Shown here: positions 1 through 7,668 of the stretch, piece by piece
How positions within the stretch are numbered: position 1 is the stretch's first letter
How the letters are laid out: every line of letters starts with the position of its first letter
Assembly (NCBI GenBank): GCA_947175775.1
Contig: CAMWNY010000010.1
Coordinates: 1-17,984, forward strand
DNA length: 17,984 bases
Direction: 5' to 3'
Origin: an uncultured Lachnospiraceae bacterium
GTDB taxonomy: Bacteria > Bacillota > Clostridia > Lachnospirales > Lachnospiraceae
Position numbers and translations under genes: made by a program
The notes under the pieces: generated by a model
The model's database searches: none
What the model saw: only the letters and a program-made list of their open reading frames with translations
Told to the model about the DNA's origin: nothing

Positions 1-1843
1 CCTCATACACAAGTTCTGTCACACCGCTCTCCTCAAGCCGCACAAGCTCTATTTCAAACGTTTTCCCAAGCGCAATCTGCTCCAAAAATACTTTCTGTGT
101 TAACGCAATATCTACGCCAAACTCCGATAAGTACTCCTCATACCATGCAAGCGATGCCTGCCGAAACAATATGTGGAAAAGCACCTCATTCACAATCGGC
201 ACACAGACGCTGTCCACATCCTGATATACCGTAACTGCACCGTTTGCGCGCCCTGCCGCAATATCCCGCGTCAATGTTTGCGGCAGATAATATCCGCACT
301 CCGCCTCATCCCTCAGCACACGTTCTTCCACTTCTTTTGCACTTTCACATAAGATAAAACGCACGACCCCGTCATGTGCCAAAAGCAGCTCCTCATACAA
401 ACCACCCTCATCAAATACCGCCACCGAAACTGTTGTATCCGACTTCGCCTCAAGCCGTGCAACCCAAACGGATACCACCGCCATAAGCACAAGGCTGACA
501 AATATACCTTTGCGAAACAAGACACGCTTAAAAAGCACAAACGATACGGAAGGCACAAACCTGACTCTTCTTTGCGCCGCACATACAGGCGTTCTATCAA
601 GGCGAAACCGCATGAAATACGTCTGTGCAATATTTAGGATAAAAAACACCGCGCACCACACGAAAAGTCCCCAAACCGCTCCGGAAAGCTTTTGTACATC
701 TCCGGAAAGCACCACGGTAAACGCCGCTTTTAAAAATGCTGCCGGAAGATATTTCCCCACGCCATACGCCAAATCCGGCAATAGCGCCGACGGCACAACA
801 CAACCTGCCAAATACCCCTGTACCAGCGCCGATACGCCAATGAATAAGAGCGCCCTGCGTTTTTCGCCAAATGCCTTATATATCAGCATAAAATACAGCA
901 CACCAAAAACGGCAGCCAAAAACAGCAGCCCAACCGTGTACAGAGAAAACGCCACAGATAAATATTCCCGCACAGGCGGCAAAACCAATGCCATAAACGG
1001 CAGCAGCAACGTCACTGTCATAGGCAGCAGACACGCAAGAAAACTGCACACTACCTGCCACATACGGCTGACATGAAGCCGTTTTTCAAGAATATTGCAC
1101 CAAGCTTCTCCATGACAGAATAATTCTCCGAAAAAAATGCCCGCCAACAACACGTAAACTGCCAAAAGCGCACTGGCATAATAAATGACATACGTGTAAT
1201 TTTCTGTCACGGAAATCGTTTTTATGCGAAACAGCTTCTCCCTGCCTGCCGCTGCGCCAAGATTAAACCGGTTGATACCGTCATACAAGGTCTGCACAAG
1301 ATTACCCTCCTCATAATACGCATCGCCAAGCACATACTGCACTGCGTAAATCTCCGCCTGTGCCGTTTCAAGCATTCCCACGGCAGAATCCGCAAGCTCC
1401 TGAAAAAGCAGATTTTTAAGAGCTCCATATGCACCGCTTTCTGATGCGTTATCGACAGACAAATAAACCGTCACCGGCGTATTCTGACCGGAAATAATCT
1501 CCTCCACAATATTTTCAGGCAGCACGACAAACGCCGCAAGCGCTCCCTCCCGCAATAGCCAAAACCCCTCCTCCTCGGTTACCCGCTCAATATTGCAAAG
1601 CGCCTTCACGGATTCCATCTCCTGTACATAAGACACTGCCATATCCGTAATCGCATTGTCCGGCGCCGCATAGCCAATCTGTATCAGCCTGTCATCCGAT
1701 GCCTGCTCTGCCGCTGCGAAACAAAAAGCAGCCATTCCTGCCGCTAATCCTAAAATAAGCACAAGCAATGCTGCTCTTTTCCATATTGCGGGCAGCAAAA
1801 CAACTGCCCGCTTCCACTCTGTTTTCAACCATCTTTTATTCAT
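1..1843 (-). CDS. ABC-2 type transporter permease, apparent fused dimer (3' end beyond window)
   Basis: The frame is open for all 614 codons from the ATG at 1843 to the left edge, so the C-terminus is missing. It is probably the membrane subunit of an ABC exporter. Residues 24-46 form a first membrane segment, followed by an extracytoplasmic domain of about 170 residues and five more hydrophobic segments (about 217-240, 262-285, 296-320, 331-350, 388-410). This is the ABC-2 layout of TM1, large loop, then five TMs. From about residue 436 the pattern restarts: a basic WKR/FKR-like stretch, a TM at 446-462 and another extracytoplasmic domain. The two loops share matching positions, for example VTVYLSVDNAS at 124-134 and VTVYQDVDSVC at 537-547. 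I infer a tandem duplication giving a full-size 12-TM transporter. The start overlaps the stop of the upstream gene by 8 bp, so translation is probably coupled. The substrate cannot be read. Confidence 0.8.
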   Translation of the reverse strand, partial: MNKRWLKTEWKRAVVLLPAIWKRAALLVLILGLAAGMAAFCFAAAEQASDDRLIQIGYAAPDNAITDMAVSYVQEMESVKALCNIERVTEEEGFWLLREGALAAFVVLPENIVEEIISGQNTPVTVYLSVDNASESGAYGALKNLLFQELADSAVGMLETAQAEIYAVQYVLGDAYYEEGNLVQTLYDGINRFNLGAAAGREKLFRIKTISVTENYTYVIYYASALLAVYVLLAGIFFGELFCHGEAWCNILEKRLHVSRMWQVVCSFLACLLPMTVTLLLPFMALVLPPVREYLSVAFSLYTVGLLFLAAVFGVLYFMLIYKAFGEKRRALLFIGVSALVQGYLAGCVVPSALLPDLAYGVGKYLPAAFLKAAFTVVLSGDVQKLSGAVWGLFVWCAVFFILNIAQTYFMRFRLDRTPVCAAQRRVRFVPSVSFVLFKRVLFRKGIFVSLVLMAVVSVWVARLEAKSDTTVSVAVFDEGGLYEELLLAHDGVVRFILCESAKEVEERVLRDEAECGYYLPQTLTRDIAAGRANGAVTVYQDVDSVCVPIVNEVLFHILFRQASLAWYEEYLSEFGVDIALTQKVFLEQIALGKTFEIELVRLEESGVTELVYE

Positions 1844-3314
1844 AATTAAATTTCCTGATAGAACCCAATGCCTCATAAACCATTCCCTGAATTTCCTGCG
1901 CACTCATATCCAACAAGTCAACATAATCTTTTGGAATTTCAGGATTCTCATCTGTAGGCTCCAACTCCAGCACCATACTCAGATAGCAAAGCTCCTCGTC
2001 GTCCAGCTCAAGACTGGAATTGTTCACCCGCAGCGTATAGCCCTCGCCTTTCACAATATCCGTAAATGCACCGTCCGCCGTAAAGCGTATCTTACCATCC
2101 GACAAATCCGCATACAGCTCCATATCAAAACTCAAATCTTCTTTATTAAAATCATTCTTATAGGAATATACCATATCGTCATCATGGTCATCCGACTGCA
2201 AAACCAGCTTAACTGATTCATTATACTGTGTTTCCGATACATTCGCATTCCGCTCAATTCCGAGATAAGTAATATCGTCCCCGCTCTTCAAGTAAATACC
2301 GCCCTCGATTACATCGAGCACGCGTTCCTCTCCTTTAAACTGAATATCAACTGCAAGCAAATCACCATCTGTTGTTTTCATATCCGCAGGCGAAGAAATA
2401 TTGACAATGCGCCCCTGTTTATCAAAATAAAAATCAAGCACATAATCCGTCTCAAGACGCATTGACATCGCTTCCTCAAGCAACGCATCCGACATCGCCT
2501 TTAAACGAATCCCCTCTTCCAAGTCACTTGCCCTGTTCATAAGCTTTTCTATGTACAGCTGATAAAACTCACTTGCCAAAAGATCGTCTTTAAACTCCTC
2601 CATATACTGGTTGACTACTTCTTTTGCCACGGTCACCCGCACGCCGGAACGACTTTCCTTCTTGTCCCTGATATTTTCAAGCACTGCATTTTCCTTTATC
2701 GCCTCACCAGGTTTACTGATAATTGCAGCCAGTTCCTCCGCTGCGCTCTCGCTCGTTCCATCGTCCTCTTTGAAAAGCGAAGCCGAATAATTTTCAGGCA
2801 GCTGTGTTTCAAGCAGCATCGCCCATTCTGAATTGTTAAATTTTTCACCAAGCGTTGTCAGTTCTACCCGATAGGTATCCTTGAGCAATTCCGGCAGGCT
2901 GATATACAGCATATCCTGTGTCGCTGCAACATCAGCAAACGGTATATGGAAACCATACATTCCAATTCCAATATCACAGCTTGCTTTCTTTTGGCTTAGG
3001 TTTGTAAGCGCATCAACGCTGAATTCCACATTCGTTGTTTCCCCATCCGTAACCGTAATTGAAATATCCGTATCGGTATGAAATGTTTCTGTCTTTCGCA
3101 GCTCATTTATTGTATCAAATTCAATCTGTTCCGAAAGCGAGCTGCCATACTGCCCCATCTCCTCCGTCATCTTTTTCACCCCTGCAGCAATCCGCAGTTT
3201 TGGCTTGCTGCCAAAAGACCGTCCCACAAAAAATACCGCCGTGCCCGCCGCAATCACAAGAACAACTGCAATCACAACTGCCACAATCAAACCAGTTCTG
3301 TTCTTCTTTTCCAT
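1836..3314 (-). CDS. Membrane-anchored extracytoplasmic protein of unknown function, partner of ABC exporter
   Basis: This is a 492-residue protein whose family I do not recognise with certainty. A short basic N-terminus (KKNR) precedes a hydrophobic segment at about 9-31 with no lipobox cysteine. It should therefore be an uncleaved anchor with about 460 residues outside the membrane. The exported part is acidic and polar, with alternating hydrophobic strands such as the stretch around SLPELLKDTYRVELTTLGEKF (about 133-153), and it suggests a beta-rich fold like those of LolA/LppX-type carrier proteins. That comparison is inference only. The gene lies 19 bp after the ABC ATPase and overlaps the permease start by 8 bp, so it is almost certainly a third component of the exporter. 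The start ATG is preceded by GGAAAGGAACAGG. Confidence 0.75.
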   Translation of the reverse strand: MEKKNRTGLIVAVVIAVVLVIAAGTAVFFVGRSFGSKPKLRIAAGVKKMTEEMGQYGSSLSEQIEFDTINELRKTETFHTDTDISITVTDGETTNVEFSVDALTNLSQKKASCDIGIGMYGFHIPFADVAATQDMLYISLPELLKDTYRVELTTLGEKFNNSEWAMLLETQLPENYSASLFKEDDGTSESAAEELAAIISKPGEAIKENAVLENIRDKKESRSGVRVTVAKEVVNQYMEEFKDDLLASEFYQLYIEKLMNRASDLEEGIRLKAMSDALLEEAMSMRLETDYVLDFYFDKQGRIVNISSPADMKTTDGDLLAVDIQFKGEERVLDVIEGGIYLKSGDDITYLGIERNANVSETQYNESVKLVLQSDDHDDDMVYSYKNDFNKEDLSFDMELYADLSDGKIRFTADGAFTDIVKGEGYTLRVNNSSLELDDEELCYLSMVLELEPTDENPEIPKDYVDLLDMSAQEIQGMVYEALGSIRKFNYE

Positions 3315-3333
3315 AATCCTGTTCCTTTCCCGT

Positions 3334-3999
3334 TTATTGGTTAATTATTTGATTAATCAGTGCTTCTCCCCGCAGCGTCCGGTCAATCTCCTTGATTTTT
3401 CCGTTGTGCAAAGCATAAACCTTATCGCACAGTTCCAAATCACTTTCCTCATGTGTTGCAAGCAAAACCGTACCGCCCTGTTCTTTATACCGTACAAGAT
3501 AGCCTCTGATTTCCGCTTTCCCTAATAAATCCAATGCTGCATCAGGTTCATCTAAAATTAAAATTGGCGGATTTCCCGCCAATGCGCAGCCAATACTCAC
3601 CCGCTTTTTCATGCCGCCCGAAAGCTTCTCTATCCGCATCCGGCACATCTGATCAACGCCCAGCTCGTTCAAAAAGCCCTGCTCCAGCGACTGCCGGAGC
3701 TCTTTTTTATCACGGTACCAAAGACTTAGATTATCAATCACGCGAAGCCCGTCCATCAAAAAGCCCTCCTGCGGCACATAACCTACACATTCTGCGGGCG
3801 ATTTCCCCGTATCAAAACAAATCTCACCGCTGTCAGCCTTTCTTAATCCTGCAAGGATATTGAAAAACGTGGACTTTCCACATCCGTTCTCTCCAACAAT
3901 GCCGACGCACTGTCCCGCGTCCGCCGACAAATCCACACCCTTTAGAACCTGCTTCTTTCCGTATGAACTGAAAACATTTTTTACAGCGACACGTGCCAT
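3334..3999 (-). CDS. ABC transporter ATP-binding protein (exporter type)
   Basis: This 221-residue nucleotide-binding subunit powers the adjacent ABC-2 permease from the cytoplasmic side. All core motifs are present: Walker A GENGCGKST at 36-44, Q-loop glutamine near 77, signature LSGGMKKR at 126-133, Walker B LILDE at 147-151 and the switch histidine at 183 (ATHEESD). The length and single domain match the small ATPases that pair with ABC-2 permeases. I chose the ATG at 3999 rather than the upstream in-frame ATG at 4026, because GGAGG sits 6 nt before it and the protein then begins as family members do (MARVAVKNVF). It lies 42 bp downstream of the replication initiator gene on the same strand, with no hairpin between them, so the two may share a transcript. 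Confidence 0.93.
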   Translation of the reverse strand: MARVAVKNVFSSYGKKQVLKGVDLSADAGQCVGIVGENGCGKSTFFNILAGLRKADSGEICFDTGKSPAECVGYVPQEGFLMDGLRVIDNLSLWYRDKKELRQSLEQGFLNELGVDQMCRMRIEKLSGGMKKRVSIGCALAGNPPILILDEPDAALDLLGKAEIRGYLVRYKEQGGTVLLATHEESDLELCDKVYALHNGKIKEIDRTLRGEALINQIINQ

Positions 4000-4041
4000 C
4001 ACAATCCTCCGCTCTTGTTTATTCAAAACCTATGTACCAAA

Positions 4042-5133
4042 TTACACGTTCGCCAAAATCTGCTCTTCTATCTCCGCCATATTAATCTGCCTGTAGCTGC
4101 CCAAATCATTGTTATTCCACCCTGTGCCCCTTCTCCCGCTGAAAATGGTCGGCTCATTATATCCGTTTTTCAAAATTGTGAGCACATAGCCTACTTTATT
4201 CTCTACCGACGGCTGGCGGAGCGTGCGCTTAAGCACCTCAAAAAGCTGTTCATGCGTTCGGTTATTGGCGTTTGCCGTGCGCAGAATATCCTTTGCTTCC
4301 TTTAACGAACAACCAAATACATCAATCACTTCCTGCTCTTCGTCCGAAGCGATTACCACGCCACCGTTCTTGTCTATGTTTTCAACAATTTCCACAACAG
4401 TACGGTTTTTCTTTACCCGTTTGATTTTAAAGCGCACCGCACCAAGTCCCATCTGACCGCTTGGAAGCTTTTCCTGTATCAGCTCATATTCAAACGCAAT
4501 GTCCGTATTTCCGTTTATTTCTTCATGCGGCTTTTCTAAAATTTCACGCTTTACGTTTCCATTTGCATAAGACTCGGGAATCTTCATCATTTTGCGAAGC
4601 TCTTCAAACGTAATCTGATACACGCCGTTGTTGAATGTCTCATGCTCCTTCAATAAATAATAAAGCCGTTTCGAATATTTTTTCGTCAGGTTGAGCGGAT
4701 ACTCGATTCTGTAATATGCTCCCTGCTTCGCCTCCATAATCATCTGCTTTACCTCAGGATGAAGATCCAGCACAATCTTACTTTTACCCTCATCGCCACG
4801 CTTTTTCTGATATTTTATTTTACTAAACCACGGATAATAGATGTCTGTGCCCTCATCCTCTTTTAGGCGAAACCCCAAGCCTTCAAACTTTTTTACCGCT
4901 TTTTGCAAATACGAATATGCATTCGATTCATCCTGAAGGTTATAAAGATGTTTGACGTCCGCTATATTGATTTCATATCTCGTATTCTCTTCCGTATCGT
5001 TCCCTTCACCCACGATTCCAAGCAGAATATCCAAAATATCATTCTGCCTTCTGTCCAAATCATATCTTGCCTCAATAATGGTTTTTGGCCGAAAAGCGAC
5101 CTCGGCACCACCCTTTTTTGGTTTGCGGTTCAT
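4042..5133 (-). CDS. Rep_3 (RepB) family replication initiator protein
   Basis: This 363-residue protein matches the Rep_3 family, which opens plasmid and chromid origins by binding iterons through two winged-helix domains. The first domain spans about 15-135. The second spans about 145-240 and shows the typical SKRLYYLLKEH helix, the YQITFEELRKMMKIP segment and the KREILEKPHEEINGNTDIAFEY stretch. A further 100 or so residues after 255 are acidic and then basic, with no recognised domain. The start ATG has a GGGGG tract 10 nt upstream. On known plasmids such genes sit beside their origin and repress themselves through an inverted-repeat operator; a perfect 16 bp palindrome lies 100 bp upstream here. 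No clear iteron array or parAB pair is visible in the window. It could therefore be an active initiator with its origin elsewhere, or a domesticated copy. Confidence 0.87.
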   Translation of the reverse strand: MNRKPKKGGAEVAFRPKTIIEARYDLDRRQNDILDILLGIVGEGNDTEENTRYEINIADVKHLYNLQDESNAYSYLQKAVKKFEGLGFRLKEDEGTDIYYPWFSKIKYQKKRGDEGKSKIVLDLHPEVKQMIMEAKQGAYYRIEYPLNLTKKYSKRLYYLLKEHETFNNGVYQITFEELRKMMKIPESYANGNVKREILEKPHEEINGNTDIAFEYELIQEKLPSGQMGLGAVRFKIKRVKKNRTVVEIVENIDKNGGVVIASDEEQEVIDVFGCSLKEAKDILRTANANNRTHEQLFEVLKRTLRQPSVENKVGYVLTILKNGYNEPTIFSGRRGTGWNNNDLGSYRQINMAEIEEQILANV

Positions 5134-5232
5134 CTCTAAAATCCCCCATTCTTAATCAATCCGTATCGACTTATCCTTTACGGTACTCCCCGGCATTCGT
5201 TTTCTCAAAAGGTATGAAAAAATATATCCTTC

Positions 5233-5248
5233 TATCATATCTATGATA
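5233..5248. promoter_or_regulatory. Perfect palindrome, candidate operator of rep
   Basis: TATCATA and TATGATA form perfect 7 bp arms around a 2 bp centre. The site lies 100 bp upstream of the rep start in the divergent rep/receptor intergenic region. Read toward rep it contains TATGAT, a fair -10 element, although no good -35 accompanies it. Rep_3 initiators commonly repress their own gene from such an inverted repeat, so an autoregulatory operator is a reasonable inference. A regulator of the receptor gene is an alternative. Confidence 0.4.
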
Positions 5249-5388
5249 AAGCAATTTGGAAGTTTACGCAAGTAGTTTACAGAATTTATTTTTTGATAAA
5301 AATAAGGCAAAATCGACAACTGAAACAAAAGAAATCTCAAAATTATAAAAAATGTATAAAATAAATGAAATAAATATGAACAAATTTC

Positions 5389-5417
5389 TTGTGCTGTCAG
5401 AAAAATAGGTATACAAT
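5389..5417 (+). promoter_or_regulatory. Promoter of first chemoreceptor gene
   Basis: TTGTGC (5389-5394) and TACAAT (5412-5417) are separated by 17 bp, fitting a housekeeping sigma factor rather than the motility sigma factor. The block TTTCTTGTGYTGTCAG and the following AGGTATA recur before the second receptor gene, so both genes share the same promoter design. An AGGAGG ribosome site follows at 5438-5443, 7 nt before the ATG. Confidence 0.6.
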
Positions 5418-5450
5418 AAAAAAGTAAGAACGTACATAGGAGGTATTTAT

Positions 5451-7484
5451 ATGGGGCAACAAACAAATGGAACGAAAACTTCGAGAAAGCGTATTGCTGA
5501 CGAAATTTTAAAGCAGATTGGCAAAAGCGTTATCCTTGTGTTTTTGGTTGTAGCTGCAGTCGCTATCTGCATGGTTGGATGGAGTATTATAACATCCAAG
5601 GAAGAAGAGCTGACTTTGGAATCGCACGCGGCAGCAAACCAGCTGGCAGGCTTTTTGGAACAATATACAAGAGGCGTGGAAAATCTCTCAGTCAATCCTG
5701 AAATCATACATGTGCTGGCAGAGACAAAAGCCGGAGACGATATTCGGGAAGCGGAAAAGATGGATACTGTCATGGACAATCTTGTAAACATTGCAAGTCT
5801 TGATCCGTCGAATATTATGGCTGTATGGATTTCCGATTTGGATGCAAGTGTACTGACACAGTCGGACGGCTTCACATCCGGAGAAGGCTGGGATGTAACG
5901 ACGAGGGAATGGTACAAATGTATTGAAATGAAGCAGACAATTCTGACCGAGCCATACGTAGATACTGCTACAGGAAAAATGATTTTAAGCGCCGTATCTC
6001 CAATTTACGATGAAACAGGTACAGCGCTCGGTGCGGTTGGTATGGACATTTCGATGGACCACATGACCGACGTCATGAGCAGTTATAAAATAGGACGCGG
6101 CGGCTATATCCTGTTATTATCCCAAAGCGGTACCTTCCTGTATCACCCGCAGAGCGATATTATCCAAAAAAACATTACGGAAATCAAAATATCGCAGAAT
6201 GTTGTTGACGCGGTTCTGTCAGGCAGCAACACATTTTTACGCTATTCCGCAAACGGAATGCCAAAATACGGTTCCGTAGAACCCGCCGGAGAAACCGGTT
6301 ATATCATTGTCAGCAATCTGCCCGTTTTGGAGTATTATTCCTTACTGATTGGTATGGTCATTGCACTGGTGATTATCTTTATTATCGGCATCATTCTGAT
6401 TGCGGTCAGCATCAAAAAGAGTGCAGCAAAACTGACAAAGCCGATTTTGGAATTAAACCATATTGCGCAAAAGCTTGCCGACGGAGATTTGGATGTACAC
6501 CTTCATATTGAATCGGAAGATGAAATCGGGGAACTTGGCGATTCAATCGGAAAAACGGTTAGCCGCTTAAAAGAATATATAGTATACATAGACGAGACAG
6601 CAGAGGTGCTTGCAGAAATTGCAAACGGGCACTTAAATATCAGCCTGAAAAACGATTATGTCGGTGAATTCCAAAAAATCAAAGATGCTTTGATTAACAT
6701 TTCCGACTCCATGAATGAAGTAATGGAAGGCATCAATGAAACTTCAGAACGTGTATCTGTCGGTGCAACGGAGCTTGCATCCGCTTCCCAAATGATTGCG
6801 GAGGGCGCGGAACTGCAGGCGGCATCCGTAGAGGAAATTGCCGCAACGACAAACACGGTCGCAGACCACGTAGAGAACAGCCGCAGGGATGCGGAACACG
6901 CGGCACGGGAGACAGAACACGTTACGGAGATGATCGAACAAAATCAGGAAAAGATGACCTTGATGATGAATGCGATGAACGAAATCCGCCAAACCTCACA
7001 GCAGGTTGTCGGTATTATCCAAACAATCGAGGAAATTGCAGATCAGACTAATCTTTTGTCATTGAATGCATCCATTGAAGCAGCCCGCGCCGGAGAGGCA
7101 GGAAAAGGCTTTTCAGTTGTTGCTGACGAAATCGGAAAGCTTGCAACGGAAAGCTCAAAAGCAGCAAGCACGACCCGCGATTTAATCGAGATTTCAATGG
7201 AGGAAATCAACAAAGGAAATACCATTGCGGACAGTGCCATGAACGCACTCAGGGAATCCGTAAGTGCAGTCGGCGGCGTGAATCATATGATCCGCAAAAC
7301 GGCGGAAAATGCGGCAGTTCAGGCAGAAAGCATGGAACAGCTGCGCACCGGAATCGATGAAATCGCACGCGCAATACAGGACAATTCCGCTGCATCACAG
7401 GAAACCTCAGCAACGTCAGAGGAGCTTGCTTCTCATGCGGAAGTGCTCAATAAGATGGTGCAGAAATTTGAACTAAAACAATAA
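5451..7484 (+). CDS. Methyl-accepting chemotaxis protein (Cache sensor), copy 1
   Basis: This 677-residue transmembrane chemoreceptor should signal to CheA/CheW. After a basic N-terminus, TM1 lies at about 25-48. The extracytoplasmic Cache-type sensor (about 49-297) contains the family stretch TREWYKCIEMKQTILTEPYV near 151-170 and AVGMDIS near 195-201. TM2 is at about 297-321, a HAMP domain at 322-375 and a second HAMP-like stretch near 377-418. The coiled-coil methylation and signalling region follows, with the conserved tip DQTNLLSLNASIEAARAG at 531-548. No C-terminal CheR-tethering pentapeptide is present. The start is fixed by AGGAGG 7 nt upstream. It is a tandem duplicate of the next gene: the cytoplasmic part is identical over 670 bp, while the outer sensor half differs at many residues. 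The ligand cannot be read; Cache receptors often sense small organic molecules, and no chemotaxis kinase genes lie in this window. Confidence 0.95.
   Translation: MGQQTNGTKTSRKRIADEILKQIGKSVILVFLVVAAVAICMVGWSIITSKEEELTLESHAAANQLAGFLEQYTRGVENLSVNPEIIHVLAETKAGDDIREAEKMDTVMDNLVNIASLDPSNIMAVWISDLDASVLTQSDGFTSGEGWDVTTREWYKCIEMKQTILTEPYVDTATGKMILSAVSPIYDETGTALGAVGMDISMDHMTDVMSSYKIGRGGYILLLSQSGTFLYHPQSDIIQKNITEIKISQNVVDAVLSGSNTFLRYSANGMPKYGSVEPAGETGYIIVSNLPVLEYYSLLIGMVIALVIIFIIGIILIAVSIKKSAAKLTKPILELNHIAQKLADGDLDVHLHIESEDEIGELGDSIGKTVSRLKEYIVYIDETAEVLAEIANGHLNISLKNDYVGEFQKIKDALINISDSMNEVMEGINETSERVSVGATELASASQMIAEGAELQAASVEEIAATTNTVADHVENSRRDAEHAARETEHVTEMIEQNQEKMTLMMNAMNEIRQTSQQVVGIIQTIEEIADQTNLLSLNASIEAARAGEAGKGFSVVADEIGKLATESSKAASTTRDLIEISMEEINKGNTIADSAMNALRESVSAVGGVNHMIRKTAENAAVQAESMEQLRTGIDEIARAIQDNSAASQETSATSEELASHAEVLNKMVQKFELKQ
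6622..7291 (+). repeat. 670 bp identical tract, copy 1 of 2 (pairs with 8840-9509)
   Basis: Line-by-line comparison shows no difference between 6622-7291 and 8840-9509. The tract is bounded by mismatches at 6621/8839 (G to T) and 7292/9510 (C to T). It covers codons 391-614 of both receptors, from the second HAMP-like region through the signalling tip. The 5' third of the two genes differs at many silent and replacement sites. Confidence 0.93.
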
Positions 7485-7512
7485 TGTATTTTTGCGAAAA
7501 TTGTGTATCAAA

Positions 7513-7558
7513 AAGCAACAGGAATGGACAATATTTCGACTGTCCTTTTCTGTTGCTT
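7513..7558 (+). terminator. Intrinsic terminator after first receptor gene
   Basis: Arms of 18 nt (7513-7530 and 7541-7558) begin and end with AAGCAACAG and CTGTTGCTT and pair with one mismatch around a 10 nt loop. A T-rich tract (ATTCTTTATAATTATT) follows. It lies 28 bp after the stop codon and separates the two receptors into two transcripts. Confidence 0.75.
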
Positions 7559-7607
7559 ATTCTTTATAATTATTCATAGTAAATTTTGCAAATTACAAAA
7601 CACTTTC

Positions 7608-7636
7608 TTGTGTTGTCAGTCAAACAGGTATAAAAT
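7608..7636 (+). promoter_or_regulatory. Promoter of second chemoreceptor gene
   Basis: TTGTGT (7608-7613) and TAAAAT (7631-7636) are 17 bp apart. The surrounding sequence repeats that before the first receptor (TTTCTTGTG, TGTCAG, AGGTATA, GTACATAGGAGG). Conservation of this block, while sequence further upstream is unrelated, supports it as the functional promoter and possibly a shared operator. Confidence 0.6.
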
Positions 7637-7668
7637 TAAGAAAAGAATGTACATAGGAGGGGGTTACC

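Larger units (their letters stand above)
5134..5450. other. Divergent AT-rich intergenic region between rep and the first receptor
   Basis: This 317 bp stretch has no credible gene. It holds the palindrome at 5233-5248, two direct copies of AGTTTAC at 5261-5267 and 5274-5280, a very AT-rich block (about 5281-5380), and the receptor promoter at 5389-5417. I looked for iterons of about 20 bp and for DnaA boxes that would mark an origin. I found only two short direct repeats and a weak TTATCC match, so an origin is not supported. Confidence 0.5.

Noticed and set aside
510..1076. 188-codon plus-strand ORF, and others at 313-630 and 374-637
   Set aside because: All lie inside the minus-strand permease frame, which is open over 614 codons with clear membrane segments; these ORFs have no ribosome site and low-complexity composition.
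5261..5280. Iterons of a replication origin
   Set aside because: Only two 7 bp copies with a 13 bp period are present; Rep_3 origins normally have several copies about 20 bp long.
5389..5417. Motility sigma factor (sigma-D/sigma-28) promoter for the receptors
   Set aside because: There is no TAAA...GCCGATA-like pair; a TTGTGC-17-TACAAT housekeeping promoter fits instead.
5152..5466. 104-codon hydrophobic minus-strand ORF in the rep/receptor intergenic region
   Set aside because: It starts inside the receptor gene, runs antisense over the receptor's promoter and ribosome site, and its Phe/Leu/Tyr-rich content is what AT-rich DNA gives by chance.
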